Positions 33,649 through 44,973 of a stretch of DNA of 64,000 bases are shown piece after piece. Under the pieces are notes generated by a model. It ran no database searches. It was not told where the DNA came from and saw only the letters and a list, made by a program, of their open reading frames with translations. The number at the start of each line of letters is the position of its first letter. The first letter of the stretch is position 1. A program made the translations under genes and the position numbers. Source of the stretch: Amanita rubescens (lineage: Eukaryota > Basidiomycota > Agaricomycetes > Agaricales > Amanitaceae); assembly GCA_015039365.1 (NCBI GenBank), contig WION01000026.1, positions 124,001-188,000 on the forward strand, in the 5' to 3' direction.

Positions 33649-34410
33649 ATGAACTACCCATGTTTTTGCAGCTCAGGAGTTTGCCCCCTGCATACCCCCC
33701 TCCTCATTGGAGGCGAATTTCTTACCGGGCCCGAGGCACTGTCAATGGGCGAAGAGGCGGTCGACATGGCGTCGAATATTGATTCGGGGTCCGACAACTT
33801 CTCTGGCAAGTGTCACTGTTACCCTCTATTATTTCCCTACTTAATCAATTCGCCACTAGAATCCCAGATGACTCTCCACCCGCAGTCGACAACAAATTTG
33901 CAGCCTAGTGCCATGCTAGCCGCAAATGGGTATTACGTTGACCCACAAAATCCGAATTCCCAGCCTTTTCCTGGGACATTTGGAGATGGCTTTAATCCGG
34001 GCAGCGTCGCACCAGCCCAGCTAGGCTACCACACCATCGACCCTGCTAACCTGGGAAACCCCCCTCCGCCCCCGTATTCGACTAGCGCAGGCGATACCAC
34101 TGTGTCGTTCGCGAGCTGGCCGACTCTCCAAACCAGTATGCAAGCTGTTGCTCCGATGATCCAGAACAACGTTGAAATCAACGCTGTTCGCCAGGCGGCG
34201 AGAAGGCGGAGGATAAGATCAGCTGCATTCTACTGTGAAACCTGCGGTGCCGATTTCACATCAGCGCATAATCTTCAATACCACCTCAACGGACACGAGG
34301 GTCTTCGGCCTCATGCTTGCGAGCATAAAGATCGCGGCTGCGATTATAGTGCCGCGGCGCCTAGCACAGCGACGCGCCACAGCGGTACCTGTAGATATAA
34401 ACCATCGTAG
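33649..34410 (+). CDS. two-finger zinc-finger protein, copy E (largely intron-free)
   Basis: A single open frame of 253 residues starts MNYPCFCSSGVCPLH, the complete N-terminal cluster. Fingers are intact: CETCGADFTSAHNLQYHLNG with H-x3-H, then C-x6-C-x12-H-x3-C. The finger-1 intron found in all other copies is precisely absent. The second intron is also readable as coding. The first intron survives as 33806-33859, bordered by GCAAGT and CACTAG and 54 nt long, so it can be spliced as a GC-AG intron (235 residues) or read through. It carries the basic patch ARRRRIRSA. Downstream lies retroelement 3'-flank sequence. Confidence 0.85.
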   Translation: MNYPCFCSSGVCPLHTPLLIGGEFLTGPEALSMGEEAVDMASNIDSGSDNFSGKCHCYPLLFPYLINSPLESQMTLHPQSTTNLQPSAMLAANGYYVDPQNPNSQPFPGTFGDGFNPGSVAPAQLGYHTIDPANLGNPPPPPYSTSAGDTTVSFASWPTLQTSMQAVAPMIQNNVEINAVRQAARRRRIRSAAFYCETCGADFTSAHNLQYHLNGHEGLRPHACEHKDRGCDYSAAAPSTATRHSGTCRYKPS

Positions 34411-35391
34411 CCAGCATTTACTTACATTCATTATGACCGTTCAAAATCACCCCTCATTCCTTCACTAGTTGTTGATTTTACTGCGATATCCCCTGTGTTA
34501 ATGATGTTGAATGCACTTGTCCCTATCCGGCTTGCGTAGTTCCTTTGTGATGCCCATGATTCTAGGTACGCAACATAAGCTCACGTCGTGCTAGAGATTT
34601 GTGGTGGGGAGGAGGCTCAGCGACATAATTGAAATGACGTATGATGTATATCAAGATGAACGGTAATAAGAGTGATGCCGCTCGAATTACCGTGATAAAC
34701 AGAAGAACGTATGGCAAGGGTTCTATTAGCGGAAAAACCGTTGTGGATTTTTCTTGCGTACTTGTTTGCAGCTCAGCGCGCTCCTCACTTTACCTGAGCT
34801 TTGCGAAAGATTTTCGTACCGAAGACGAAGGTTCAGTCTATTGGATCAAGTCCTGGGAAAGGCTTCGCGGCCTTGAACAAGCGAGAGGCTAGATCACGCT
34901 GATCTGCATGTGCCCTGAGTTTGGGTTAGCGCGACGGATCATCGAGTTCAGAAACTACCGACGATCCACTGTTGCAACAGTGCCACGGAGTGTAAATTCC
35001 AAAAGCGGTAGTCAGCAAACATGTAAATATTATTATTAGTAAGCGGCCTTCTTCCGTCCTCGGCTCTGTTCCCAAGGCCTCATTCGTACTTTTGAGTAGA
35101 GTGTAACCCTGTGTAAGCTTTCTCTCTCTTTTTCTTGTCATTGCAAATCGAATGCTCACTATCTCTTTTTCGAAGCAGACTACCACTGAATTTCGCCAAC
35201 TGAAGCCGTTTTGCACAACAGGAGCTGTATATGTTAATGGTGTTACACAGCTGATGTAGCGGAATGCATGACATGACTTCCCACCGAAATGACCTCGCCC
35301 ACAGCACTTGGCACAAAAAGCCAGGTAGCTAGATGCTGTGGATCCTCTTCACCGTTCTGCTTTTACCTAGCCATACATGGCCTGGTACGCA
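34411..35391. other. 3' flank of gene E, repeat R3 copy and promoter of gene F
   Basis: Bases 34430-34610 match 28231-28400; 34700-34890 is repeat R3. The stretch 35299-35391 holds the zinc-finger promoter block (CCCACAGCACTTGGCACAAA). No gene is supported. Confidence 0.5.
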
Positions 35392-36227
35392 ATGAATGAC
35401 CTTTGTTCTTGCGACGCAGGGGACTGCATCGTGCATCCTTCACCAGTCTTCCACACGGAAGGTGGTAGTTTTCTTACAGAGGCGCTTTATCCAATGGGCC
35501 AAGATGCGGCCGGTGGAATGTTCAATACCGATTGGGAATTATTTGGTGTGTTCCCCCATTATTTTTTTCGGAATCTGACCTGCTTAGTCGAGTTGTCGCT
35601 AGGCTACGAATACCCGACGACCCTCAACTGGGACGGATTGACATCAAATTTCCAGTCTAGTGCTACCCCAACTGCAAGCGAGCTGCATCCATATATGGTT
35701 GATCCACAGCTCGGTGAAGGATCCTTCGGCACGCTTGCATCTGGTGAGAACTTTTCCTAGACATTTGACAGTGACGGTTTAACTCCAGATATCTAGGCAA
35801 TGTAGCGCTAGACCAGCTAGGTCAGCCGATCATCGACATGGACAACCCTGGAAACCCGTCCTTTTATTCAGCCGACGCCTTGTCTCCTACATCGCCGACT
35901 CCGGACGCTGGGATACATGTTTCTCTGATGAATCAAGACGTTGGAAGTAGCGCTGGTCGCCAGGCATCGAACAGCCGTCGAACGAGGGCCGCTGGGCACC
36001 TCTGTGATATCTGCGGTCGTGACTTCACAGCGGCGCACAACCTCCAGTGTTTGTGCTTGGACTGATCACTCTTCTCCCGACTGACGTTGAAACGTATAGA
36101 TCACCGAAATTCCCACCTTGGTCTTCGACCTTATCCTTGCGACCACGGAAATCGGGGCTGCGGTTACACTGCCACGGCACCTGGCACCGCGAAGCGCCAC
36201 AGCCGTAAATGCAAATACAGACTGTAG
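35392..36227 (+). CDS. two-finger zinc-finger protein, copy F
   Basis: Four exons (35392-35545, 35603-35743, 35797-36048, 36100-36227) give 224 residues. It starts MNDLCSCDAGDCIVH (complete N-terminal cluster); an in-frame ATG five codons upstream (35377) is the alternative start. The middle resembles copy D (QLGQPIIDMDNPGNP). Finger 1 is CDICGRDFTAAHNLQ-YH, with the finger intron donor GTTTGT; finger 2 keeps C-x6-C-x12-H-x3-C. The basic patch is ASNSRRTRAA. No frame damage is seen. Confidence 0.85.
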
Positions 36228-37384
36228 ATCGTTGTAATCAAGACTTACCTTATCCCTTACTCTTTTCATACCTCTGATTAATTGTATTACACCATTTGTC
36301 CCGAGCTGGTTTGCTGGTACGGCTACAACGCGATGAAGAGGAGCGTAATCATCCAAAACATCGCGAGCTGAATGTCTCATGGTGTTCCCAGCCTCGATCA
36401 GCGTGCGCCTGGCTGTCGCAGGCCTGTCAGAAAGGTACCTTGTTAATCCAGGTTGTATACGTGCAGTCAAAGACTGATTACGGAAAGATCGACCCCAATC
36501 GGCATACTATAGCGGGTTTTAGGTGGGTCCGACGCAGAACGAGGCCTCAGTGATAGTCATGCTGTCACAAATATCATATCCTCAAAGATTTGAAATTGCG
36601 TTTGAACATTCCATAATTCACCCTGCATGTGGCATCGACTTTTTACATTAGATGTGGGACATGCGTTATCTTCGGTCATGAATATGCCGCCAGGAGCTAG
36701 CATCGGTCAGACGTTGATGTGCCATGGATCTGGACTCTGGACAGAATTATCTTCTGAATCAAGATGCACTGCAGTAGGCTGCCGGAATGTTTTCTGGAAT
36801 CTGTCACTTTAGCTTTCCGTTCGTTCGACAGAAAACATGTCAGGGCCCGGGAAAGAGCACATGCTTCTCACCTTCTTCGGGCAAAGTCCGCCCGGGCCCA
36901 TCAAGAGTGAGCGTGATGTGATGGGTTATGGAGCCACAGAATAAAGCCAGTGAGAGAGAGAGAGTATGTTGCTGTGCATCCCGTGACTAACCTGGTTTGG
37001 TACTAAGTGCCACGCCACGCGACCACGCGAACAATACCTAATGCTCATGATCGCGGACAACGTCGATGAGATGAGAGGGGCCCTGCCCCTCAAGGCCTCA
37101 ACTATGGTTCATTTATCATGCTCGTTCTTCTCTCTTGTTATCGAAAACAAAATGCTCTGTAGATATGACTCGATGTTGCATTGAATTTCCGGGGATATAT
37201 AAACTTCAGAAGTGCTGTTTCGTGGTCCCATTCCACTGCTTTATTCTAGGTATTGTGGATTACACGACTCATATGCTGCTGACCCTGCATGCCTTCTACA
37301 GCAGCAGTGCGCCATCCTCTTCGTCCCCATGGATAAGAGCCAACCTGCTCTTTCTGCCCCCTGCTTAACCGCCCAAATACGTGT
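36228..37384. other. no supported gene
   Basis: The region between genes F and G holds short unrelated open frames, a GAGAGA microsatellite near 36952-36966 and a CGGGCCC-rich stretch near 36843-36900. I see no gene. Confidence 0.45.
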
Positions 37385-38593
37385 ATGGGATGCGACATGG
37401 ATCACCAATGTGAACTATGTATTGCAGGACTTTGCCTCGAGCATTTCGGAACTAGCATCCCTACAATCGAAGATGTTCCTTCGCTTTTTCTTACGGAGCC
37501 GGTTCTGTCAATGAGCCAAAATATGGTCGATGGAACATTGTACTACATTAATTCTGAGGAATACGCCGACTTCTTTGGTGAGTATTCCCACGTTATTTTC
37601 AGCGTTCCTACTTAGTCGACTCGCCACTATGACCCAGACGAATCGCCAACAAACATACAATCTAGTGCACCACCGGCTGCAGACGGAAGGCCTGCATATT
37701 TACTCGGTCTTCGCGGAGAATCCGTCGTGCCTCGCAATAGAAATATCCACGGGGAGCTTGACAATGTGGCGCCAGCCCAGCCGCGCGACCCGTTCATCGA
37801 CAACATGACCAACAACCTGGGAAAAGCTGCGAGCATGGGGCCACTTACCTCCTACGATCTGCCACTTGGTGGGGAATCCACCTTCAACGTGCATGGTAAT
37901 GAGGGCTCCCTGAGACATTTCATGTCAGTGACCTTTACCTTAGTAGCACAAGCGCAGCTGCAGGACTTGTTAAGCTTGGTCATTGACAACATGGTCGACG
38001 ACGAAGGGCATCAGTATGTACTTAACCCTCATAGCCTGCCGCTTGGTGGGGAAGCTGTGCTTGGCAGTGGGTCCCTTCATGATACGTTTTATTTCTTATA
38101 TTCAACTGGCACAGATGACACCTCTTCCTCGAGCATTGCTGAGATGCGCGCATCACCGCCTGCCCCACAGCCGGCTCCGGACGGGAAGCATGTTTCCCCA
38201 ACGAATCAACCCATTCGCCGGAGGATTTCTCGCCAGGCATCAAATGGGAAGCATGTTTCCCCCACAAATCAGCCCATTCACCGGAGGATTTCTCGCCTGG
38301 CATCGAACAAGAGGCGAAAGAAACCAGCCAATTACCGCTGTCCCGACAAATCCTGCGATGCGGACTATACACAGAAGCATAACCTCAAGTGTTTGTACTT
38401 GGTCATCTGATGTATTTCCCGATTAACATTGAAACGTGCAGATCACCTTAATATGCATAATAATCACCGACCTTATAAATGCAACTACAAGGATCAGGGC
38501 TGCGACTTTGATGCAACGGCACCCAGCATCGCGGCGCGTCACAGTATTACTTGCGAATACAGGCCGGAGAATGCAGAAATTCGTATGGGTTGA
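37385..38593 (+). CDS. two-finger zinc-finger protein, copy G (longest, internal duplication)
   Basis: Three exons (37385-37577, 37638-38390, 38442-38593) give 365 residues. It starts MGCDMDHQCELCIAGLCLEH, with the cluster in the C-x2-C-x4-C-x2-H form. The middle is expanded: the phrase GKHVSPTNQPI-x-RRISR-x-ASN is tandemly duplicated just before the fingers, and LPLGGE occurs twice. Finger 1 is C-x4-C-x12-H-x3-H (CPDKSC..H..H), a variant spacing shared with copy I. Finger 2 is C-x6-C-x12-H-x3-C, with a 14-residue acidic tail. The finger-1 intron is at the family position. The gene lies directly upstream of repeat R2. Confidence 0.85.
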
Positions 38594-38689
38594 GAGAGTG
38601 GACTGTATACTATTAATTCCTTTTTGATATGACCAACCAAAATTAGTATGCGTATATGTATATTCCGTAACCCCTCCAAGTGATTGTTC

Positions 38690-40540
38690 GGGGGAGCTAT
38701 GGTTACCATGAATCGAAACTTTGAGGTTCCCTATCTCGGCTCTGCACCGATCAATGAGAAACCTCATCTTTTGGCGGCGGGGAAGGTGGTGCATGAAAGG
38801 GTGTGGTTGGTCAAGTGGCGGCGACGAAGAGAGGGGACACGGTGACTAGCTCGCGCATATAACCCACAGTGTGCGTTTTAGAGCGCGGAGACATTCTGAG
38901 GCATCATTGAGATCCATGATGGTGATAATTCGTATGCATGTGTGGTTGTGACTCAGGTGAATTACGTTACAATGACGTGCATGTTACGTTGCATATTCTA
39001 ACAGTTGGGAAGGTATCTTGAGGCGCAGAGCTAACTGTCGCTTGTTACGAGGAAAGGAGCCATGAGAGACAAGGCATCAGCTAGATTGATCCAAGCAGAA
39101 ATCCAATCCGGATAGCCTAATCTTGTGCTCCTGTATCATAGATACTATCTGACGGAGTATGGCGAGCAGAGGAGCGTCCCAGTAGATAATGAAATGTTCG
39201 GCGTGGCGACTCAATGCGACCAATGTGCGAATGTCTATCTCTGCAACAACCATCTCTGTCTATTCGATTTCGCGGCTGTTCGCCTTCAAGCCTGGTTTGA
39301 GTTTCCAGGTCAATCAGCGATCAAGCATTCATATAGATGGTAACCGAGGGAATGACGTACATTCTACAATAAGGTTCTTCAAGCTTCGTGATGTGGGAGG
39401 GGAGGCTGCGTCGAATCTGAGTACGCTGAAAGTCGTCGGTAACCAGGAGGTAGTACACACCGCCAGCAGAACGTCAACGGGAGTTTCTTGGAGTTGGTTA
39501 ATGTGTTAACAGAATGGACCTGGATGTCAAAGGGGATGAACGATGCGGGGAAAGGGTGAGGCGACCGGAGGTTAACACATGACGTGCTGTGTGAGTGGTC
39601 TAAGGTTTCACCGGTGAAACTTTCACCCCGGCCCGTGTTGGATGATATTCAGAGGCGCCGTTAGTGCTTGTTTGGGTCACGCGGCAGGTGCCAGGAGCGC
39701 TTAGGGGGCGAAGCCGACACGAGGATGGAAGGAAATAGCAGCCGGAGGAGAGCAGACAGAGGAGGAAGTGGCAGAAATGGGAGGAAGAGAGTTAAGCGTC
39801 ATGAGCGGGGAACAGAACCACAACAGTCGAACAGTGATTCAAGAGTGATTCCACACCGCAAACGGGAGCGGTCGAAAGGGCGGGGTATATCGCAGAAAGG
39901 TAGAGCCCAACTGTCGACGGGCAAGGAGCCTGTTAAGTGAATCAGGTCTCCAATCTGTTGACGGGAATTAAAAAGGTCAAGACTTGTCATTGTCTAGTTC
40001 AACTACGCACGTAGGCAGTCTAAAATGGTGTGGATCATTGTAGGAAATTGGAAGATAGACACTAGGGCACCGAGAGGGTCTCAATCTTGAGCGGCTCACG
40101 AGTGGTGGAACGTGGTGGAGATGAGGCACAATCGTTCAAAGGGTCTGTGCCGTCGTGGACGGAAGGTTGCGTTCTGTTCTCCTCTTCAACGGGCGAGACT
40201 GTGCCTGCCACGCTTTACCTTTCGCCTAACGCGTGTTAGGAGAACACTGGCCAGAATTCGGCGAGGTTGACGCGTGCCCAGCAGTCACGTCGTCACAAAT
40301 ATAACTGATGGATTCAATCTTTAGACCGCACACAATCCAAGCTTCTTCTTGGAAAGGTCCCTCACTGACAGGCCCGGAACAATCGGGAACGCGTCGGCCT
40401 CGCGGGGTGCTCACTTCTCCAACACACGCTAAGCAGGCCGTTCACGACGGCGTGGCAGTCCCTCCGGACGATTGTGCCCATCTCCACCGCGTCCCGCCAC
40501 TCGTGAGCCGCTCAAGATCAAGACTCGGAGCCATAGTGTC
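38690..40540. repeat. dispersed repeat R2, copy 1
   Basis: Bases 38770-39960 match 50215-51300 with about 1 kb of collinear similarity (GTGGTGCATGA, AAGTGGCGGCGACGAAGAGA, ACATGACGTG, TTCACCGGTGAAAC and others). No conserved long frame was found on either strand, so a non-autonomous element or intergenic duplication is more likely than a gene. The last part is the foldback at 40083-40535. Confidence 0.6.
40083..40535. repeat. foldback (imperfect inverted repeat)
   Basis: ATCTTGAGCGGCTCACGAGT near 40084 returns as its reverse complement near 40504-40523. The similarity extends about 80 bases inward on each side (GTGGAGATG, GCACAATCGT, GCCGTCGTG). The RNA would form a long hairpin. Confidence 0.65.
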
Positions 40541-40699
40541 TATTCTCCCCCGCTGTTCAAATTGTTTGTATTTTTTTTTTGATGACTAACCAGCTTACAT
40601 TCCGCTTTTGGCTCGGGCGAAACAGGAACAATGACCATGAGGATACACCTGTTTGTATGCATCTCTGTTGATCTGATCTAATCTATGCGAGGTGCAGGT

Positions 40700-42150
40700 G
40701 CCAAGGCTTTGCCCAGTGCTCGTTTTGGACGGCATCTGCGTCGAATCAGCCGCAACGGCAGTGCGATTTGCGTGTACTTAGTTCATCTCGTGCCCTTTAA
40801 AGCAGATTTCAACTGACCATGCAATTGCCCCCGTCACCGGGGACACCCAGAATCATACTTTCATCAAGTCAAGTCATCCGCCTTCGGGAAGCATAGTGCA
40901 GTGATATGCAATGATCGCCCATGTAAGGAAACTGTGACAACGAGGCCGTGTGCATGCAACGTTGTCAATATAACTATTCGGGGCACCAAGTCATTTAATC
41001 GTCCGTGATTATGCGCGCTGTATTCCCATTTTGAACCGCATCTGCTTCGAATTCGTCGAAGTAATAAGTATTAAGGCATTGCAATGGTAATGTGAATGCG
41101 TGTGCACGTGTCGGATGTCACAGCGAAACTCGTGAAGAAAGAAGATTGCATTAAATAATTGTCATCAGATTCACCTATCATCGTTCTGGACCAACAAACC
41201 AGTTCTGTCGTGTATCTTTCAGTTTCTAGATTTATTACTTGTCCAGTTGTGCGCGATCATGGAATGTAAATCAGTCGCTTGTTATTCAACATGAATCGAC
41301 TGTATCTAGAACAAATTCAAGGCCGCTCATCGTACAAGAAAGGACTCATGGAAAGCATTCTCAGTCCCAGCTTGAATTTCTCTTTTTGTTCGTAATGTGC
41401 ATGCAGGTTCCGCGGGAGCGAGACTCGCTGATTATTCGAAAGATGGAGACGAGGTAGATGAAATGAGGTTGACTGTCGTAAGACCCCAGCCATACTGAGA
41501 TCCTCGGGGTACGGTACAATGTTACCGCAGAATGCGCTGGGCTACGAAAGGAAAAATGTCCTGTAATTTTTCATTCCGCTTGATCCAAAGTATAATGTGT
41601 GAATGTGATAATTGTGGGGGACTCACGGTCAAATGCGGTTAAAGTTAGCAAATTAACACAGCCACTGATTCAGGTCAAATCTAACCTTAAGTTGTTCGTG
41701 ATTCTGCACGACGCTCGTTGCTGTCGGTGACTTAGGTTGCTTGTTGTTCTACGGAGAAGGTAGTTTCGCACGCCGATAGCACTTTCACAGTCGAACCCTA
41801 GCTTCACCGTAGGAAAGGCATGCAGTGTCCAGGACATCGAGCCAACCAGCTGTATGACACGACGTAATCGTCACAGGTCCATGGATTTTGAGGGCTCGCC
41901 CCCGGAGACCTGCTTCCATTCCTTGTGAGGTATTCCAAGTTCATCCCATAATTTTAGCAGATGAGCTTGTTTCTTCAGTAGCTCCCTTCCTTAAGGAGCA
42001 TAGCCGTCAGTCGACGAAGCAGGTTACAAATAAAAAACAATCGTCGACATACAGAAATGATCCATCTGTCACGCTACGCGTGGCAAATTTCGCAGCAGCC
42101 GCGATTCACCTCCGGATGTGGCAGAAGACAGTAAGCCACCAAGGGTCGTA
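40700..42150. repeat. composite repeat unit U3 (decayed, zinc-finger gene lost)
   Basis: The landmarks of U1 and U2 recur in order: 40720-40860, CAGTTTCTAGA at 41220, the CATGCAGGTTCCGCGGGAGCGAGACT segment near 41400, and the TAGTTTCGCACGCCGATAGCAC promoter segment at 41761. After the promoter segment the sequence passes within about 40 bases into retroelement fragment; the zinc-finger gene is missing. Confidence 0.65.
41825..42145 (-). pseudogene. retroelement fragment in U3
   Basis: Minus-strand blocks match MQLAGSMSW (41825-41860), the LWDELGIPHE region (41915-41955, with GGAGACCTGCTTCC as in copy 3) and the DDCF region (42030-42060). There are many indels. Confidence 0.7.
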
Positions 42151-42420
42151 GCGCTAAACTCTTTCCTGGTGGTCACCGACTGCGGCTTAAGGACGCTTGC
42201 TCCAGCGCGCGTCTCGCGTGAGAGTGTGACGAATTGAACCCTAATGAGTACTCTAACCCGAGCGGCTCGAGGAGCGGACGTGAGAGAACATAGTTCGGAA
42301 AAGAGAAATAGCCGAGAGGCAGGAGGAGGCAAGCAACGCCAGTTGGCGTGCCCCCGGTCCGAAATGACGTCCCGGTCGCCGTCCGTATTAGGCTACTAGT
42401 GTAAACATACTTAAACTCAC

Positions 42421-43034
42421 CTACACCACCAGACGAAACAAACATAGCACACACGTTTTGAAGGATAATGTTCCCATGACGTGCCAGCGGGGTAGTCACA
42501 GTGTGCCGTCACCTTGTTCATTGTCACGTCAGAAAGCAACATAGAATACACATGCTGTCAACGTTGTGGATACGTTTGACGGAACTGATCAACCTGAGAA
42601 AAATAACGCCCAGAGCAAGAGTCGAACCCCGGAGCCACAGTTATGTAAACGTACACGCAAACGACACAATGTTGTACAACTTGGGCAAACACCGTTCGTG
42701 AATTTTTCACAAAGTCCATTGTTTGGGTAACTTGGGTATAATAGAGATTATCAACTTCAACACTTTAAGTTCTGTCGTGACTGAGTGGTTTGTGTGTATG
42801 TTTACATAACTGTGATATGACTCCGGGGTTCGATTCTTGCTCTGGGCGTTATTTTTCTCAGGTTGATCAGTTCCGTCAAACGTATCCACAACGTTGACAG
42901 CATGTGTATTCTATGTTGCTTTCTGACGTGACAATGAACAAGGTGACGGCACATTGTGACTACCCCGCTGGCACGTCATGGGAACATTATTCTTCAAAAC
43001 GTGTGTGCTATGTTTATTTCGTCTGGCGGTGTAA
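42421..43034. repeat. foldback element with about 235-bp arms
   Basis: The left arm (42421-42655) and right arm (42805-43034) are near-perfect reverse complements, about 95% by eye, with a loop of roughly 150 bases. For example, TTCCCATGACGTGCCAGCGG at 42471 returns as CCGCTGGCACGTCATGGGAA at 42965. The arms include the tRNA-like B-box segment. Confidence 0.9.
42772..42849 (+). other. tRNA-like segment with Pol III A-box and B-box matches
   Basis: TGACTGAGTGG at 42778 resembles an A box, and GGTTCGATTC at 42827 matches the B-box consensus, about 40 bases apart. The ends do not pair as an acceptor stem, so it is not a functional tRNA. It could be a SINE-type head. The opposite arm holds a partial, inverted version. 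Confidence 0.45.
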
Positions 43035-44129
43035 TTCAATCACAGCGCTGGCAGGAACGATCATTTGATCTGGCCTTTAGGACCGTAAGTAATGCAATCG
43101 TTCATTTCGATCAGTCTACTTACACCCATGTTTCCAATCATTCGTTGTTTGGAGTACTATCTAGTCAATGTTATCCCGGCTCGGGCCTTGCGGCAGTAGC
43201 CCATGCCCTCAAGTATAGAAATCCAGAATCCCTCATTACGTGGCACCCTTTTTGCTGCCTGTATGGCGTACATTGGTATGATATTGATCTTCCTTGTTAG
43301 GAAGTCAGCTGTCTGCCAGTACGTACTACCTGCAAATATAGAACGACCCAACGAGCTTGCTGCGGAACTCGTGGCAACCACCATCATAATTTAGCGACTC
43401 TTGCGCAAGATATGGATAGTATGGATTCTTCAAGTTCATTACCGTTTATGAGTCCGATACAGTGGCATTAGCATTAAAGGTATGTTTCAATGTCTCACTT
43501 GATCGAAATTTGTCAAGGAAAGCATACGCTTCCTTCTCTCTTTGCCAAACTCGAACAATTCTCCTTGTCGTCCGATCTGCGATCCGGTTAGGAATAAGAG
43601 TAGTTGCACATACAAGATCATATGTCCCCTTGTTCAACGCCACGATCAATTCGGTCGATCAACGATCATACCTCGTCAAAGTTAGGCTTAATTTTGTTTA
43701 TTTATTCATGATTTACAGTTTCTGTAACGACCAGGTGGCTCTGTCTCTCAATCGTACTTTACGAATGTTGTCTTGCACATTCTCTCTTGTTATCTATGAT
43801 CAAATCCCTTGGTCTCCGCATCCCACTACTTCCAGGCGCGTGCAAGGCTGCATTGCTAGGCGCCGACCCTGGTGGCAGCTGCCTGCCGATCTAGCTCCAG
43901 GTTTCATCACCTCGTAGGTCCACGATTTTGGGCTATTCAATTTATGGATGTGCTGTGGTTAAGTTCTACAGCTATAGTGGAATGCATTCACATTCCTTCA
44001 CACGTTAACTCGATACAAAAGCCTGTATTCGCCCGATGTGAACACTCTGCCTTCTCTGCTCTGGTATGGATCACTCATACTATTCCTGTAACATTTCGCG
44101 TTGCATACCCGCAAATAATCACCCTGACC
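43035..44129. other. no supported gene; promoter region of zinc-finger gene H
   Basis: A 67-codon minus-strand frame (43649-43446) looks mildly coding but is isolated. ACAAAAGCCTG at about 44015 resembles the block before copy I (near 53109). An ATG at 44066 opens MDHSYYSC, a decayed form of the family N-terminus in a different frame from gene H. Confidence 0.45.
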
Positions 44130-44973
44130 ATGTTTTTTCCAGATTTTCTTCAAACAGGGTACCAAGATATCCCGGATGAGGGAACGTCATATATTGGTTC
44201 GGGATCCAACGACTTCTTTGGTGAGTCCCCCCTCTTTATTTATTTATTTCACGTCCCTACTGATTAGAGCTTCCGCTAATAGGCTTCAACTCATCCTTGA
44301 CGACCCTCAACCCGGGTGAATCGTCAACAGAGTCACAACTTGGTACTACAATGTCGGCTGCAAGCGAGCGGCCTCCGTATGTGCTCAATTCACTTGGCAA
44401 AGAATCTGCCTTTTCTATACCCGGTGGAAATCTTGGGTCCAAGGTGTCTTACGATCATGGCTCTTGCTCCAGATATCCGGACAATGTAGCACCAACCTCC
44501 CTACCACCGCATCCGATCACTGACGGCGACAACCCCGGAAATCCCTCTCCATCCCTGCATACAGCTAGCATGGATGTCGCCTTTTTCAAAGGCCCTGCTG
44601 AGCTGCATGTACCACCGCCAGTCCCCCAGCTGCCTCCGGACAGGACGTATGTTTCTCCGACAAATCAGCACATTCCGAGAAATGCTGTTCGCCGAGCATC
44701 GAACATGAGGCGGACAAGACCAGCTAGTCATCGCTGTTTCCTCTGCGGTGCAGACTACACGAAAGCACACAACCTTAATTGTTTGTCGTTTTTCACTGAT
44801 GTATTTCCCGATTGATATTGAAACATGTAGATCACCTCAACATGCACTTTGATCGCCGACCCTATGACTGCGAGCACAAGCAAGAGGGCTGCAATTTCAG
44901 TGCGGCGGCGCCCAGCACGGCGAGCCGTCACAGTAAGACTTGTAAATATAACCCAAAGTTGAATACGTATTAG
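44130..44973 (+). CDS. two-finger zinc-finger protein, copy H
   Basis: Three exons (44130-44220, 44283-44780, 44831-44973) give 243 residues starting MFFPDFLQTG. The usual N-terminal cluster is lost: a relic (MDHSYYSC) lies 64 bases upstream but a frameshift separates it. Exon 1 still ends in the family phrase SNDFFG. The middle has a Pro-rich run (PPPVPQLPPD). Finger 1 is CFLCGADYTKAHNLN-YH and finger 2 keeps C-x6-C-x12-H-x3-C. The finger intron is at the family position. Retroelement fragments lie convergent 0.9 kb downstream. Confidence 0.75.

Noticed and set aside
39668..39940. Arg-rich 90-codon frame in repeat R2
   Set aside because: The frame is not conserved in the second R2 copy (50210-51340), so coding is unlikely.
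42772..42849. Functional tRNA gene
   Set aside because: The B box is good, but no acceptor stem or anticodon arm can be paired.
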